Of a DNA stretch of 64,000 nucleotides, positions 8,722 through 18,205 are shown in pieces (position 1 is the first letter of the stretch; every line of letters starts with the position of its first letter). The notes below the pieces were generated by a model that saw nothing but the letters and a program-made list of their open reading frames with translations, did no database searches and was not told the origin of the DNA. The translations under genes and the position numbers were made by a program. Source of the stretch: JAWMQL01 sp033283165 (lineage in GTDB: Bacteria; Pseudomonadota; Gammaproteobacteria; Pseudomonadales; Halieaceae); assembly GCA_033283165.1 (NCBI GenBank), contig JAWMQL010000001.1:372001-436000 (forward strand). Direction: 5' to 3'.

Positions 8722-10290
8722 ATGCCCCATCCCAGTGTTACCGCCCAGACCTACCCGCATAAGCCAGCGATCATCATGGGGGAGTCGGGGGAGATCGTGA
8801 CTTACCGTGAGCTGGATGAACGGTCCAACCGGGGTGCGCAGTTATTTCGTTCACTGGGTTTGCAAAAAGGCGATCACATAGCATTGATGATGGAGAACAA
8901 CCCGCGCTTCCTGGAGATCTGCTGGGCCGCGCAGCGGGCGGGACTGATCTACACGCCGATCAGTACCCACCTGAAAACGTCTGAAGCGGCCTATATCCTG
9001 GACAACTGCGGGGCAGGACTCTTCATCAGTTCCCTGCACCTGGCGGACCAGGTGGAATCGCTGGTTGCGGTCGTCGGCGGCGTCCGGCACTTCCTGATGG
9101 TGGACGGCATCCGGGACGGTTTCGAATCCTGGGAGGAGGCAGTGGACGGTCAGCCGGATACCCCCATCGACGACCAGGCCAACGGCGTGCCCATGCTGTA
9201 TTCATCGGGTACCACCGGACAGCCCAAGGGTGTCTTCGTTGCCCCGGGCAGCGACGAGGTGGACACGCCGGCTCTGCTGGTCCCCACCCTGGGCTCTGCC
9301 TTTGGCTTCAGCGAGGAGACCGTGTACCTGTCCCCGGCACCGCTGTACCACGCGGCGCCGTTGCACTACAACCTCATGACCCAGTACCTGGGCGGGACCT
9401 CTGTGATCATGGAGAAATTCGATCCGGCGCAATCCCTGGCGCTGATCGAGGAACACCGGGTAACCCACAGCCAGTGGGTACCCATCATGTTTGTTCGCCT
9501 GCTGAAACTGCCGCAGGAGGTTCGCGAGCAGTACGACCTGAGTTCACAGCAGGTTGCGATTCACGCCGCCGCACCCTGTCCGGTGGAGGTCAAGGAACAG
9601 ATGATCGACTGGTGGGGGCCGGTATTGGTGGAGTACTACTCCGCCTCCGAGGGGCTGGGCTTTACCGTGATTGACTCGGAAAACTGGCTCACCCACAAGG
9701 GCTCCGTGGGACCCGCGCTGGTGGGTACCATCCATATCCTGGACGAGGAGGGCAGGGAACTGCCGCCCGGCGAGGTGGGTACCGTGTATTTCGAGCGTGA
9801 GGAGGGCCGGGTTTTTGAGTACCACAATGAACCGGAAAAAACCGCCGGGGCCTACAACGCACAGGACTGGGGCACGGTAGGGGATATAGGCTATCTGGAC
9901 GAGGACGGCTTTTTGTACCTCACGGACCGCAAGAATTTCACCATCATTTCCGGCGGGGTGAATATCTACCCCCAGGAGATCGAGAACCTGTTGCTTACCC
10001 ACGAAAAAGTCGCCGACGTGGCCGTGTTCGGAATCCCCAGTGAAGAGTTCGGGGAGGAGGTCAAGGCGGTGGTACAACCGGCCAACTGGGCGGATGCCAC
10101 TGACGAGGTGGCATTTGAGCTCATGGAATGGCTTCGTGATCGAATATCACACATCAAGGTGCCGAAATCACTCGATTTCAGCGAGAAATTGCCCCGGCTG
10201 GATAACGGCAAGATGTACAAACGCCACCTGGTGGAGGAGTACCGGGGCGGCGCCCGCAGTGACGAGGGGCCGGGCCCCGAGGATTCCTAG
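8722..10290 (+). CDS. Acyl-CoA synthetase (AMP-binding family)
   Basis: 522 residues, ANL superfamily. The P-loop-like A3 motif is LYSSGTTGQPKG near 160; A5 is YYSASEGLGF near 305; the hinge and A8 region is LTDRKNFTIISGGVNIYP near 405; the catalytic C-terminal lysine lies in LPRLDNGKMYKR near 500. It activates a carboxylic acid to the acyl-adenylate then the CoA thioester. The residue DFSEKLPRLDNGK instead of the more usual LPRTxxGK is a small deviation. Downstream of tesB in the same direction. Substrate cannot be read from sequence; fatty acid or a steroid/terpenoid side-chain acid are both possible. Confidence 0.93.
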   Translation: MPHPSVTAQTYPHKPAIIMGESGEIVTYRELDERSNRGAQLFRSLGLQKGDHIALMMENNPRFLEICWAAQRAGLIYTPISTHLKTSEAAYILDNCGAGLFISSLHLADQVESLVAVVGGVRHFLMVDGIRDGFESWEEAVDGQPDTPIDDQANGVPMLYSSGTTGQPKGVFVAPGSDEVDTPALLVPTLGSAFGFSEETVYLSPAPLYHAAPLHYNLMTQYLGGTSVIMEKFDPAQSLALIEEHRVTHSQWVPIMFVRLLKLPQEVREQYDLSSQQVAIHAAAPCPVEVKEQMIDWWGPVLVEYYSASEGLGFTVIDSENWLTHKGSVGPALVGTIHILDEEGRELPPGEVGTVYFEREEGRVFEYHNEPEKTAGAYNAQDWGTVGDIGYLDEDGFLYLTDRKNFTIISGGVNIYPQEIENLLLTHEKVADVAVFGIPSEEFGEEVKAVVQPANWADATDEVAFELMEWLRDRISHIKVPKSLDFSEKLPRLDNGKMYKRHLVEEYRGGARSDEGPGPEDS

Positions 10291-10299
10291 TTCGCGGAC

Positions 10300-10317
10300 G
10301 TTTGACGCCCGTCAAAC
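10300..10317. promoter_or_regulatory. Perfect dyad, possible operator
   Basis: GTTTGACG-CC-CGTCAAAC, eight-base arms around two bases, lies ten bases after the acyl-CoA synthetase stop and about 100 nt before the patatin gene. No T-run follows, so it does not look like an intrinsic terminator; a TetR-type operator is a plausible reading. No regulator gene is adjacent. Confidence 0.35.
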
Positions 10318-10417
10318 GATATGTGATCAGTGCTAACTAACACGCGACAGCGGATGCGGCGATGCATTATGCTCTGGCTGAGGGATATTTGTTGAAGATT
10401 ATTAAAGAGGTACAGGT

Positions 10418-12109
10418 GTGAGAAAGGGAAAGCGGCTGAAGCAACTCGAGCGGCAGATGGACCAGTGCCGGGATTACGGTGAGTGGTCGCAGGCCGCCCA
10501 GGAACACGACCAGCTCACCGGCCAGAAACGCTGGCGGGAGGTCGACCAGAGCACCCAGTACGACTACGCCCAGATTCGTTTGCGGCTCGACAGGCTGCGC
10601 AGCCTGCGTGCGCGGCATGACTACCAGGGCCTGCTGTTTACACTGAACGAAGGTATCCACGGCAACATGGGCGGCATGGGTCGCAGCAGCCTCTACAAGC
10701 GGGCCAAATTCGGCACCAAGCGGCTGATCGAGCAGTATGTGGACGAGGTAGACGATTGCCTGCGCTTCCTCGCGGAACTGGATGTGCCGGAAATCACCAT
10801 ACAGCAGAAACTGGAATTCTTTTACCGGGCCAATATCTGCTTCGGCCGCACCGCCCTGATGCTTTCCGGTGGCGGCGTGCTGGGGTTTTACCACCTGGGC
10901 GTGGTCAAGGCGTTGCTGGAGCAGGGCCTGTTGCCGCGAGTCATCTCGGGTTCCAGCGCCGGTTCACTGGTTGCCGGTGTTCTGGGTACTCACAGCGACG
11001 AGGAACTGGACAAATTTTACGATCCGACCCACCTGCATTACGAGGCCGAAAAGGAAGCCAGCGTCTTCTCGCGCATGTTCTTCGGCAAGAATCCGCAGAT
11101 CGATGTAGCAGACCTGGAGAACATCATTGCCCGGCTGATCCCCGACATGACCTTCCAGGAGGCCTACGAGAAAACCGGCCGCCAGATCAGTATCACGGTG
11201 GCGCCGGCTGAGCCCCACCAGCGGTCCCGCCTGTTGAATGCCATCACCTCACCCAACGTGTTTATCCGTTCTGCCGTCATGGCCTCCTGTGCCGTGCCGG
11301 GGGTATTTCCGCCGGTGATGTTGATGGCGAAAAATGTGCACGGGGAGGCGCAGCCCTATCTGCCAACCCGGCGCTGGGTTGACGGCTCGATCGCGGATGA
11401 CCTGCCCGCCAAGCGCCTGACGCGCCTTTACAGTACCAACCATTACATCGTGAGTATGGTGAACCCCATCGCGACGCCGTTCCTGCGCAACGAGGCGGAG
11501 CGCAACAAGCTGGCGTCAGCCCTGGGCAGCCTGGGGATCGGCGTGGGGCGGGAGATTCTCAATTTCTACCGCGGTATCGCGCAGAAGCAGGGCGACAACT
11601 GGCCCAGGATGAACATCCTGCTCAACGGTATTCACGCCCTGATCGACCAGGAATACAGCGGCGATATCAATATCTATCCCAGTTTTCGCTGGTACAACCC
11701 GGCCAAGATTTTGTCTCACCTGACCGAGAAGGAGTTGGTAGAACTGGTGGAGGGGGGCGAACACTCCTGCTATCCCAACATCGAGGCGATCCGTATCTGC
11801 ACCCGGATCTCGCGTACCATGGAAGAGATCCTGCACCGGTTCGAGTACGGCGACCTGCGTCCTTCAGAATCTGACTATCATCGCCCGCGCTCTTCCCGCC
11901 GTCGCCCGCCCCCGACCCGCGCCCAGCGCGAGGCCATGGCGCGGAAAGCGGCTCAGCACGACACCGCAACCCCGGCGAAGAAGAAGACCGGGTCACGCCA
12001 GACCGGGTCGCGCAAGACGGGGGCGCGGAAGAAGGCATCCACGTCCGGCAAAACGCCCGGTGCCCCTGTGACGGATGCCAGGGCGGACGATTCACAGCGC
12101 GCCGCCTGA
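10418..12109 (+). CDS. Patatin-like phospholipase with DUF3336 domain
   Basis: 563 residues, GTG start. Residues about 15-140 match the DUF3336 region found before bacterial and yeast triacylglycerol-lipase patatins. The patatin core starts at LMLSGGGVLGFYHLGV (oxyanion loop), has the nucleophile S180 in SGSSAGS, and the catalytic aspartate D322 in RWVDGSIADD. The last 80 residues are basic and low complexity (repeated GSRKTG-like units, poly-lysine), resembling DNA- or polyanion-binding tails and unlike the core. Expected activity is acyl hydrolysis of phospholipid or triacylglycerol, cytoplasmic or membrane-peripheral. No signal peptide. The tail is the oddity here. Confidence 0.92.
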   Translation: MRKGKRLKQLERQMDQCRDYGEWSQAAQEHDQLTGQKRWREVDQSTQYDYAQIRLRLDRLRSLRARHDYQGLLFTLNEGIHGNMGGMGRSSLYKRAKFGTKRLIEQYVDEVDDCLRFLAELDVPEITIQQKLEFFYRANICFGRTALMLSGGGVLGFYHLGVVKALLEQGLLPRVISGSSAGSLVAGVLGTHSDEELDKFYDPTHLHYEAEKEASVFSRMFFGKNPQIDVADLENIIARLIPDMTFQEAYEKTGRQISITVAPAEPHQRSRLLNAITSPNVFIRSAVMASCAVPGVFPPVMLMAKNVHGEAQPYLPTRRWVDGSIADDLPAKRLTRLYSTNHYIVSMVNPIATPFLRNEAERNKLASALGSLGIGVGREILNFYRGIAQKQGDNWPRMNILLNGIHALIDQEYSGDINIYPSFRWYNPAKILSHLTEKELVELVEGGEHSCYPNIEAIRICTRISRTMEEILHRFEYGDLRPSESDYHRPRSSRRRPPPTRAQREAMARKAAQHDTATPAKKKTGSRQTGSRKTGARKKASTSGKTPGAPVTDARADDSQRAA

Positions 12110-12239
12110 CCCACCGCGCCCGCCAGAATCTCCGGTCCCACGCGATTCTGCTTGGCGCGCCCCTGCATTTTTCCGCTGACGGTTCCGCTTTGGAACAGGC
12201 AGGCTATACTTCGGGCGATACAGACCGAGGGGGTAGCGT

Positions 12240-12764
12240 ATGCGTTGGGACGAAATCGATCAGCAGGCCTGTTCCGTGGCGAGGGCCCTGTCCGTGGTGG
12301 GAGAACGCTGGACCCTGTTGATTCTGCGGGATGCCTTCCTCGGTACCCGCCGCTTTGACACGTTCCAGAGAAACCTGGGCATCACCCGGCACCGGTTGTC
12401 AGAGCGGCTGAATAAGCTGGTCGAACACGGCGTACTGGTGAAAGTGCCCTACCACGAGCGTCCCCTGCGCCATGAATACCGCCTCACCCGCAAGGGGCTG
12501 GCGCTCTACCCGGTGCTCATGACCCTGGCCCGTTGGGGCGACGACTGGATGGACGGTGGCGCGGGCGCCCCGATGGAATATGTGCACCAGCGTTGCGGTC
12601 ACCAGACGCACCCTGTCATGACCTGCAGTGAATGCGGCGAGGCCCTCAAGCCGGAAGAGGTGAAGCCGCGGCTGGGACCGGTATTGCAGCAGGTCGCGGA
12701 GGAACTGCAGCGGCCCGGGGAAACCCCGCTGGACTTCCCGGCGCTGGTTCGGGCCAGTATGTAG
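12240..12764 (+). CDS. HxlR-family transcriptional regulator with a C-terminal Cys-rich segment
   Basis: 174 residues. A winged-helix domain of the HxlR type covers residues 10-100: CSVARALSVVGERWTLLILRD, then FQRNLGITRHRLSERLNKL and a basic wing (YHERPLRHEYRLT). After the domain there is a CGHQTHPVMTCSEC segment (about 120-133) that could bind zinc, absent from the minimal HxlR proteins. Regulators of this group often respond to electrophiles or redox change through cysteine. It is followed by sstT 71 nt downstream on the same strand. Target genes are unknown. Confidence 0.9.
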   Translation: MRWDEIDQQACSVARALSVVGERWTLLILRDAFLGTRRFDTFQRNLGITRHRLSERLNKLVEHGVLVKVPYHERPLRHEYRLTRKGLALYPVLMTLARWGDDWMDGGAGAPMEYVHQRCGHQTHPVMTCSECGEALKPEEVKPRLGPVLQQVAEELQRPGETPLDFPALVRASM

Positions 12765-12835
12765 GATCGCAACCCCCCGGCCCGCACCCGGGTGAGGTTG
12801 AGCGGGGTACCGGTGACAATAACAAGGGATACACC

Positions 12836-14026
12836 ATGAACTTGCTCAAGTTGGGTCTGGTGCCGCAAATTCTGATTGGCGTGGTTGCGGGTGCCCTGGT
12901 CGGCATGGCCGTGCCGGGGCTGGCAGTTGAACTGGGCCTGCTGGGCCGGTTGTTCGTGGGCATGCTGAAGGCGGTGGCGCCCCTGCTGGTGATGCTGCTG
13001 GTCATGTCGGCGATCGCCAATCGGCACGAATCCGGTAACGATGGCCGCAAGACCCTGATCACCCTGTCGCTGTACCTGCTGGGGACGGTGAGTGCTGCGC
13101 TGGTGGCGCTGCTGTTGAGCCTGGCCTTTCCGCAGACCCTGGCTCTCGAACAGGCCGCCGAGGGCAGCCCGCCGGTGGCAGTGAGCGCGGTGCTCGCGGA
13201 TGTGCTGTTCAAACTGGTGGATAATCCGGTCAACGCGTTGCTCACCGGCAATTTTCTCGGCTGCCTGACCTGGGCGGTCCTGCTCGGTATCAGCTTTCGC
13301 AAGGCCTCGGACAGTTTCCGCGCCCACCTGCAGACCCTGGCGGACGGAGTGGCCGATATCGTGCGCTACGTGATACGCCTGGCGCCGATCGGTATTTTCG
13401 GCCTGGTCTGCACTACCGTGGCTACTGTCGGTATTGCGGCCCTGGCGGACTACGCCAGCCTGGCCCTGCTGCTGGTCGTTGCCATGTTGCTGGTCGCGCT
13501 GCTGGTGAACCCCCTGATCGTGTATCTGGTGACGCGACGCAACCCCTACCCGGTGGTGCTGCGCTGCCTGGAGGAGTCCGGGGTCACCGCCTTCTTTACC
13601 CGCAGTTCGGCAGCCAACATCCCGGTCAACCTGAACCTGGCGAAAAAACTCGGGATCAGCGAGGAGTTGTACAGTGTCACCATCCCTGTCGGTGCGACGG
13701 TGAATATGGCGGGTGCCGCAATCACCATCACGGTCCTCACCCTGGCCGCAGCCAATACCCTGGGCCTGGAAGTGTCATTCGCTTCGGCGCTCGTGCTGTG
13801 TGTCATATCCGCCTTGTCGGCCTGCGGCGCCAGTGGTGTCCCCTCGGGCAGCCTGCTCCTGATTCCGCTGGCCTGTTCCCTGTTCGGCATTTCGCTCGAC
13901 GTGTCGATGCAGGTGGTGGCGGTGGGTTTCATCATCAGTGTGATTCAGGATTCGGCCGAAACCGCACTGAACTCCAGTACCGACGTGGTCTATACCTACG
14001 CGGTGGACCAGTTGGGCAAGTCCTGA
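12836..14026 (+). CDS. sstT: Serine/threonine:Na+ symporter
   Basis: 396 residues, dicarboxylate/amino acid:cation symporter fold with about eight to nine membrane segments. The substrate/cation site region is RSSAANIPVNLNLAKKLGI and GATVNMAGAAITITVLTLA, which match SstT closely, followed by SACGASGVPSGSLLLIPLAC. Start ATG at 12836 (MNLLKLGL) is chosen over an in-frame start 204 nt upstream inside hxlR. It imports serine and threonine with sodium across the inner membrane. Its 3' end overlaps the convergent cobQ gene by 31 nt. Confidence 0.93.
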   Translation: MNLLKLGLVPQILIGVVAGALVGMAVPGLAVELGLLGRLFVGMLKAVAPLLVMLLVMSAIANRHESGNDGRKTLITLSLYLLGTVSAALVALLLSLAFPQTLALEQAAEGSPPVAVSAVLADVLFKLVDNPVNALLTGNFLGCLTWAVLLGISFRKASDSFRAHLQTLADGVADIVRYVIRLAPIGIFGLVCTTVATVGIAALADYASLALLLVVAMLLVALLVNPLIVYLVTRRNPYPVVLRCLEESGVTAFFTRSSAANIPVNLNLAKKLGISEELYSVTIPVGATVNMAGAAITITVLTLAAANTLGLEVSFASALVLCVISALSACGASGVPSGSLLLIPLACSLFGISLDVSMQVVAVGFIISVIQDSAETALNSSTDVVYTYAVDQLGKS

Positions 14027-15471
14027 AGTCCGGGCAGGGCAGTCACCAGGTCGAGGTGCTGCTCGAGGCAGTCGGCCAGGCGCTCCAGTTCCGCCTCCCG
14101 CAATGCGTGGCGATCGATCGTGGCGGCGCCCCGGAAACCCGCCCAGTGTAAAAGGGCGGCAGCTGCGGCGGGTTGGTCGAAGAGACCGTGCAGGTATGTC
14201 CCGGCAACCTGGCCGTCGGCACTCACTGCGCCATCGCGGCGACCATCTGCCAGCACCGCAAAGGGCGCTATTGACTCCAGCGTGTCGGTGTCACCGCAGT
14301 GAATCTCGTAGCCACTGACGGGCGTGCCATCCGGGTACAGACTGCCGTCGACCTGGCGCAGGGTCTTGTCGGCGGTGAGTCGGGTAGCCAGTGGCAGATA
14401 GCCGAGGGCCGGGGAACTGCCGGGTTTGCCTTCGATCCCCAGCGGATCGGCAATCTCCCGTCCCAGCATCTGGTAGCCGCCGCAAATCCCGAGCAGCTTG
14501 CCGCCGTAGCGCAGGTGACGCTGGATGTCCCGGTCCCAGCCCTGCTTGCGAAGAAAAGCCAGGTCAGCCCGGGTGTTCTTGCTACCTGGCAGTATGACCA
14601 GATCGCAACCGGGGATGGCTCGCCCCGGCCCCACGTAATCCAGCGCCACGCCGGGTGTTGCGGCCAGGACCTCGAAGTCGGTGTGGTTGGAAATTCGGGA
14701 CAGGGCCGGCACGGCTACTCGCAGTACTGTCTCACCGGGGCCGGTTGCGGGAGCCGCGATGGCGTCTTCCGCATCCAGTTGCAGGTTGTGCAGGTAGGGC
14801 AGGACTCCCAGCACCGGTTTGCCTGTACGCTGCTCCAGCCAGTCGAGACCCGGCTGCAGCAGGGCAATATCGCCGCGGAAGCGGTTGATGACGAAGCCCC
14901 GTACCCGCGCCTGCTCAGAGGGGGATAGCAGTTCCAGGGTCCCGACCAGGTGGGCGAAAACCCCGCCGCGGTCTATGTCGGCGACCAGGATGACAGGGCA
15001 GTCCGCCGTTTCGGCGAAACCCATATTGGCGATATCCCGGTCTCGCAGGTTGACCTCAGCCGGGCTGCCGGCGCCCTCGACGATCACTGCCTCGTAGTCG
15101 CTGCAGAGCCGCCGGTAGGATTCCATGACCGCAGCCAACGCGGTGGTCTTGTAGTGATGGTAGTCCGCGGCCTCCATGTCGCGGGCAACACGGCCCTGGA
15201 TGATGACCTGGGCGCCCGTGTCACTGCTGGGCTTCAGCAACACCGGGTTCATGTCGCTGTGGGCCGCGATTCCCGCCGCCTGCGCCTGCAGTGCCTGGGC
15301 CCGGCCGATCTCGCCGCCGTCCACGGTGACCGCGGCGTTGAGTGACATGTTCTGGGGCTTGAACGGCGCGACCCTTATTCCGCGCCTTTGCAATAATCTG
15401 CAAATACCGGCGGCCAGCACGCTTTTGCCGGCGTCGGAGCTGGTACCCTGTACCATCAGGGTGCCCGGCAT
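13996..15471 (-). CDS. cobQ: Cobyric acid synthase (adenosylcobyric acid synthase)
   Basis: 491 residues. N-terminal dethiobiotin-synthase-like domain with the P-loop MVQGTSSDAGKS and PFKPQNMSLNA; C-terminal class I-like glutaminase domain with LLGICGGYQMLG carrying the cysteine nucleophile and a late YLHGLFDQP histidine motif. It amidates carboxyl groups b, d, e and g of adenosylcobyrinate a,c-diamide using glutamine and ATP. Directly downstream of cobO (2 nt gap) and btuB, so it belongs to the riboswitch-controlled transcript. Its end overlaps convergent sstT. Confidence 0.96.
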   Translation of the reverse strand: MPGTLMVQGTSSDAGKSVLAAGICRLLQRRGIRVAPFKPQNMSLNAAVTVDGGEIGRAQALQAQAAGIAAHSDMNPVLLKPSSDTGAQVIIQGRVARDMEAADYHHYKTTALAAVMESYRRLCSDYEAVIVEGAGSPAEVNLRDRDIANMGFAETADCPVILVADIDRGGVFAHLVGTLELLSPSEQARVRGFVINRFRGDIALLQPGLDWLEQRTGKPVLGVLPYLHNLQLDAEDAIAAPATGPGETVLRVAVPALSRISNHTDFEVLAATPGVALDYVGPGRAIPGCDLVILPGSKNTRADLAFLRKQGWDRDIQRHLRYGGKLLGICGGYQMLGREIADPLGIEGKPGSSPALGYLPLATRLTADKTLRQVDGSLYPDGTPVSGYEIHCGDTDTLESIAPFAVLADGRRDGAVSADGQVAGTYLHGLFDQPAAAAALLHWAGFRGAATIDRHALREAELERLADCLEQHLDLVTALPGLQDLPNWSTA

Positions 15472-15473
15472 GA

Positions 15474-16088
15474 TCAGTAGTCGACGCCCTTGCGGGCCTT
15501 TATCCCGGCCCGGTAGGCGTGCTTGATGTCCTTCACCTCCGATACCGTATCCATCACCTCCTGCAGGGCACTGCCGCCACCGCGGCCGGTCACGATCACG
15601 CTTTGCTCCCGGGGACGGTTGCGGATGGCGTCCAGGATCTCCTGCTCGGGCAGATAATCGTAGGCCAGCATGTAGGTCAGCTCGTCCAGTACGACCAGGT
15701 CGAAGTCCGGGTTCTCCAGCATGGGCCGGGCCAGGGCCCAGGTGCGCTCAGCCGCGGCGATGTCACCACTGCGGTCCTGGGTATCCCAGGTAAAGCCGGT
15801 ACCCATCTGGTGAAACTCAACCTCGGGACAGTGATCCCGCAGGTAAATCTCCTCGCCGGACAGTTGCACGCCCTTGATGAACTGCACCACGCCGACCTTC
15901 TGGCCGTAGCCCAGGGCGCGCATCACCATGCCGAAGGCCGAGCTGGTCTTGCCCTTGCCGTTGCCGGTGATCAGCAGGGCGATACCGCGCTCCTGGTCTG
16001 CAGCTTCAATGGCAGCATCGACCCGGGTCTTCTGTTTCGCCATGGCCGCCTTGTGGCGTTCTGCCTTGCGGGTGTCGTTGTCTGTCAT
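15474..16088 (-). CDS. cobO: Cob(I)yrinic acid a,c-diamide adenosyltransferase
   Basis: 204 residues, CobA/CobO/BtuR type. Nucleotide loop GNGKGKTSSAFG at about residues 42-53; family motifs VQFIKG, DLVVLDELTYML and VTGRGG follow. It transfers the adenosyl group of ATP to cobalt(I) of corrinoids, needed both for de novo/salvaged cobalamin and for making the cofactor of class II ribonucleotide reductase encoded at 26-30 kb. Lies 21 nt after btuB and 2 nt before cobQ in the same operon. Confidence 0.96.
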   Translation of the reverse strand: MTDNDTRKAERHKAAMAKQKTRVDAAIEAADQERGIALLITGNGKGKTSSAFGMVMRALGYGQKVGVVQFIKGVQLSGEEIYLRDHCPEVEFHQMGTGFTWDTQDRSGDIAAAERTWALARPMLENPDFDLVVLDELTYMLAYDYLPEQEILDAIRNRPREQSVIVTGRGGGSALQEVMDTVSEVKDIKHAYRAGIKARKGVDY

Positions 16089-16109
16089 GCGGGTGTCCCG
16101 GTGCCGATT

Positions 16110-17957
16110 CTAGAAGCTGTAGCGCACGCCGGCGTACAGCGCGCGGCCCCCGGTATTGTAGCCGGGCACCTCCTGGTAGTCTTCATCACTCAGGTTTTCG
16201 ACCCGGCCATAGAGGCTGAACCCCCCGACCAGCAGCAAGCTGGCGTTGCAGTCCAGGACCTCGTAGTCGTCCAGGTCGCTGCCGTCCGCGGCGACTGCAT
16301 CCCGCGCCAGGCGCAGGTTGATTCCCAGTTGCAGGCGCCCCGGCAGTGGCTGCCATTGCACACCGAGGTTGGCCAGGTGCTCCGGACGCCGTATGCGCTG
16401 CAGACCCTCGGCATCCTCGGTGTCGTTCCAGGTGTAGTTGCTGCTCAGGCTGAAGCCTTCGCCCAGTTCCCAGTTGGCGGCGAGTTCCACGCCGCGCGAT
16501 TCCGATGCCCCGTCATTCTGGCGGTAGCCGGAATAGTTGAGCAGGTCGAAAAAGATCTCATCCTCGACCCGCTGTTCGAACCAGGTAGCTTCCAGGTACA
16601 GACCGCTGTCGCTGGCCCAGGCGATGCCCAGGTCGTAGCCTTCACTGGTTTCTTCTGTCAGGTCGATGTCGGCAGCGGGCGAAAAGCCGAAATCCCGGTT
16701 GTAGGCGACCTCGTACAGGCTGGGCGCACGGAAGCCGGTGCCCCAGGCGGATTTCAACTTCAGTTCACCACCGGTCAGCGGTATCAGGTAGGCACCGCTG
16801 ATGCGGTAACTGTCGTGGTCGCCGAAATCCTCGTTGTCGTCGTAGCGCAGGCCGGCGGTCAGGTAGAAGCGCTCACCGAAGCCGCCCTGGTACTCCAGGA
16901 AATAGCTGTCCTGGTCGCGGGTCCGATTCAGGCCCCCGTTGTCGAAGGACTCTTCCTGGGTTTCCGCCCCGAACACCAGGCCAAGCGGGTCGCCGTGTCG
17001 GTACTGTCCGACGTAACTCCACTTTTTCAGTTCACCATCGCCACCAAAAGCCGGGCGGCCCCCAGTGTAGAACTGGCGCTCGGTGTCGTTGCCGCTGTAG
17101 GACAGTTCGTGCTGGAGGTGGTCGTAATCGAGTTGCGCGCTGGCACGCCAGGCGCTCTGACGGTAGTCGCTGCTGCAAAGGTTGGAGAGTGCAAACGTGT
17201 CGACGGTGAAGCAGTTGTCGTAATCGCCGCTCGCGTCCACATCGCGCGCCACCAGTTCCAGGCGCAGGTGCTCGCCGGCATTGAATCCCAGGCGCCCGTG
17301 CAGGGTGGTGTTCTCGTAGCCATCGTCGTCGCGAAGTACCGTGTCGTCGCTGCGCGCGTTGAAACCGGCGGTCTCGAAATCGGAGGCCGCGATGGCAAAA
17401 TCCATGCTGCCGGTGCCACCCGCCGCGCTGCCGGCCAGTTGCCGCGTGCCGAATCTGCCACCCTCGGCGGACAGTTTGCCACTGAAGCCCTCGCGCAGGT
17501 TGGAACTGCTGATGTTGACGATTCCGCCCGCGTCTGCCCCGTACATCAGGCCCTGCGGACCGCGCAGGATTTCTACCCGGGCGATTCCAGCGCTGGCCAG
17601 GTGCTCGAAATTGGGCATGGCCTGGGTGCCGGAGGTGTTGGAGATGTCGATGCCATCGACGTAGACCCGGGTGCGGTAACCCTCTTCACCTCGAATGCGC
17701 AGGGCGGTCGGGGCTCCCGCGCCGCCGGTATTGCTGGCGCCAATGGCGGGCTGGGTTCGCAATATATCTGCAAGGCTGTTGAAGCCCAGCGCCTGGATTT
17801 CAAGCTCCTTCAGTACAGAGACCGAGGTGCCCACCTGCCGCAGGGGCATCTCTACCCGCGACGAGGTGACAATGATCTCCTCCAGGTAATTATCCGCCAG
17901 GGCGGGGATGTGAATGCCGGCGAGGCCGAGGGCGGCCAGCGAGACAAGCTTGTTCAT
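16110..17957 (-). CDS. btuB: TonB-dependent cobalamin receptor BtuB
   Basis: 615 residues, length typical of BtuB. Signal peptide of about 21 residues ending ALA, then the TonB box segment EEIIVTSSRVEMPL, a plug domain with LRIRGEEGYRTRVYVDG and VEILRGPQGLMYGADAGGIVNI, and a 22-strand barrel closing with an aromatic C-terminus (VRYSF). It imports corrinoids across the outer membrane. Assignment as BtuB rather than another TonB receptor rests on the cobalamin riboswitch upstream and on cobO and cobQ downstream in the same operon. Confidence 0.95.
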   Translation of the reverse strand: MNKLVSLAALGLAGIHIPALADNYLEEIIVTSSRVEMPLRQVGTSVSVLKELEIQALGFNSLADILRTQPAIGASNTGGAGAPTALRIRGEEGYRTRVYVDGIDISNTSGTQAMPNFEHLASAGIARVEILRGPQGLMYGADAGGIVNISSSNLREGFSGKLSAEGGRFGTRQLAGSAAGGTGSMDFAIAASDFETAGFNARSDDTVLRDDDGYENTTLHGRLGFNAGEHLRLELVARDVDASGDYDNCFTVDTFALSNLCSSDYRQSAWRASAQLDYDHLQHELSYSGNDTERQFYTGGRPAFGGDGELKKWSYVGQYRHGDPLGLVFGAETQEESFDNGGLNRTRDQDSYFLEYQGGFGERFYLTAGLRYDDNEDFGDHDSYRISGAYLIPLTGGELKLKSAWGTGFRAPSLYEVAYNRDFGFSPAADIDLTEETSEGYDLGIAWASDSGLYLEATWFEQRVEDEIFFDLLNYSGYRQNDGASESRGVELAANWELGEGFSLSSNYTWNDTEDAEGLQRIRRPEHLANLGVQWQPLPGRLQLGINLRLARDAVAADGSDLDDYEVLDCNASLLLVGGFSLYGRVENLSDEDYQEVPGYNTGGRALYAGVRYSF

Positions 17958-18039
17958 TGTAAGTCCTCAATTGCCAGGCTTCAGTGGCGACTGAGGGAGG
18001 GGATCGGGGCAGGCGGCTGGAGCCGGGCAACCCATAATG

Positions 18040-18205
18040 AAGCCCTCCGCTCCATCGTTGCAATGTCCAGGCAGGTATCGGGCTTACAGTCTGACTGTTT
18101 ACCGTTGCGGGGGCAGCGGAGGACTTGGCCGGAGTGGCCGCACCTCACTTCCCATTTAACCCACCCAGCGTCTGGGGACGCGGTGAGCACCTGGTACGGT
18201 CGGGG
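18040..18205 (-). promoter_or_regulatory. Cobalamin (AdoCbl) riboswitch
   Basis: On the minus strand the core elements occur in the right order: the TTAAATGGGAAG element at 18159-18148, then GTGCGGCCACTCC, the CTGCCCCCGCAACGGTAA segment at about 18117-18100, and the B12 box GCCCGATACCTGCC at 18084-18071, ending about 115 nt before the btuB start. These are the conserved blocks of the cobalamin riboswitch family. It is expected to shut off btuB-cobO-cobQ when adenosylcobalamin is abundant. Outer boundaries are approximate; the core is firm. The remaining bases to 18414 on the plus side hold only the imperfect palindrome listed separately. Confidence 0.93.
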
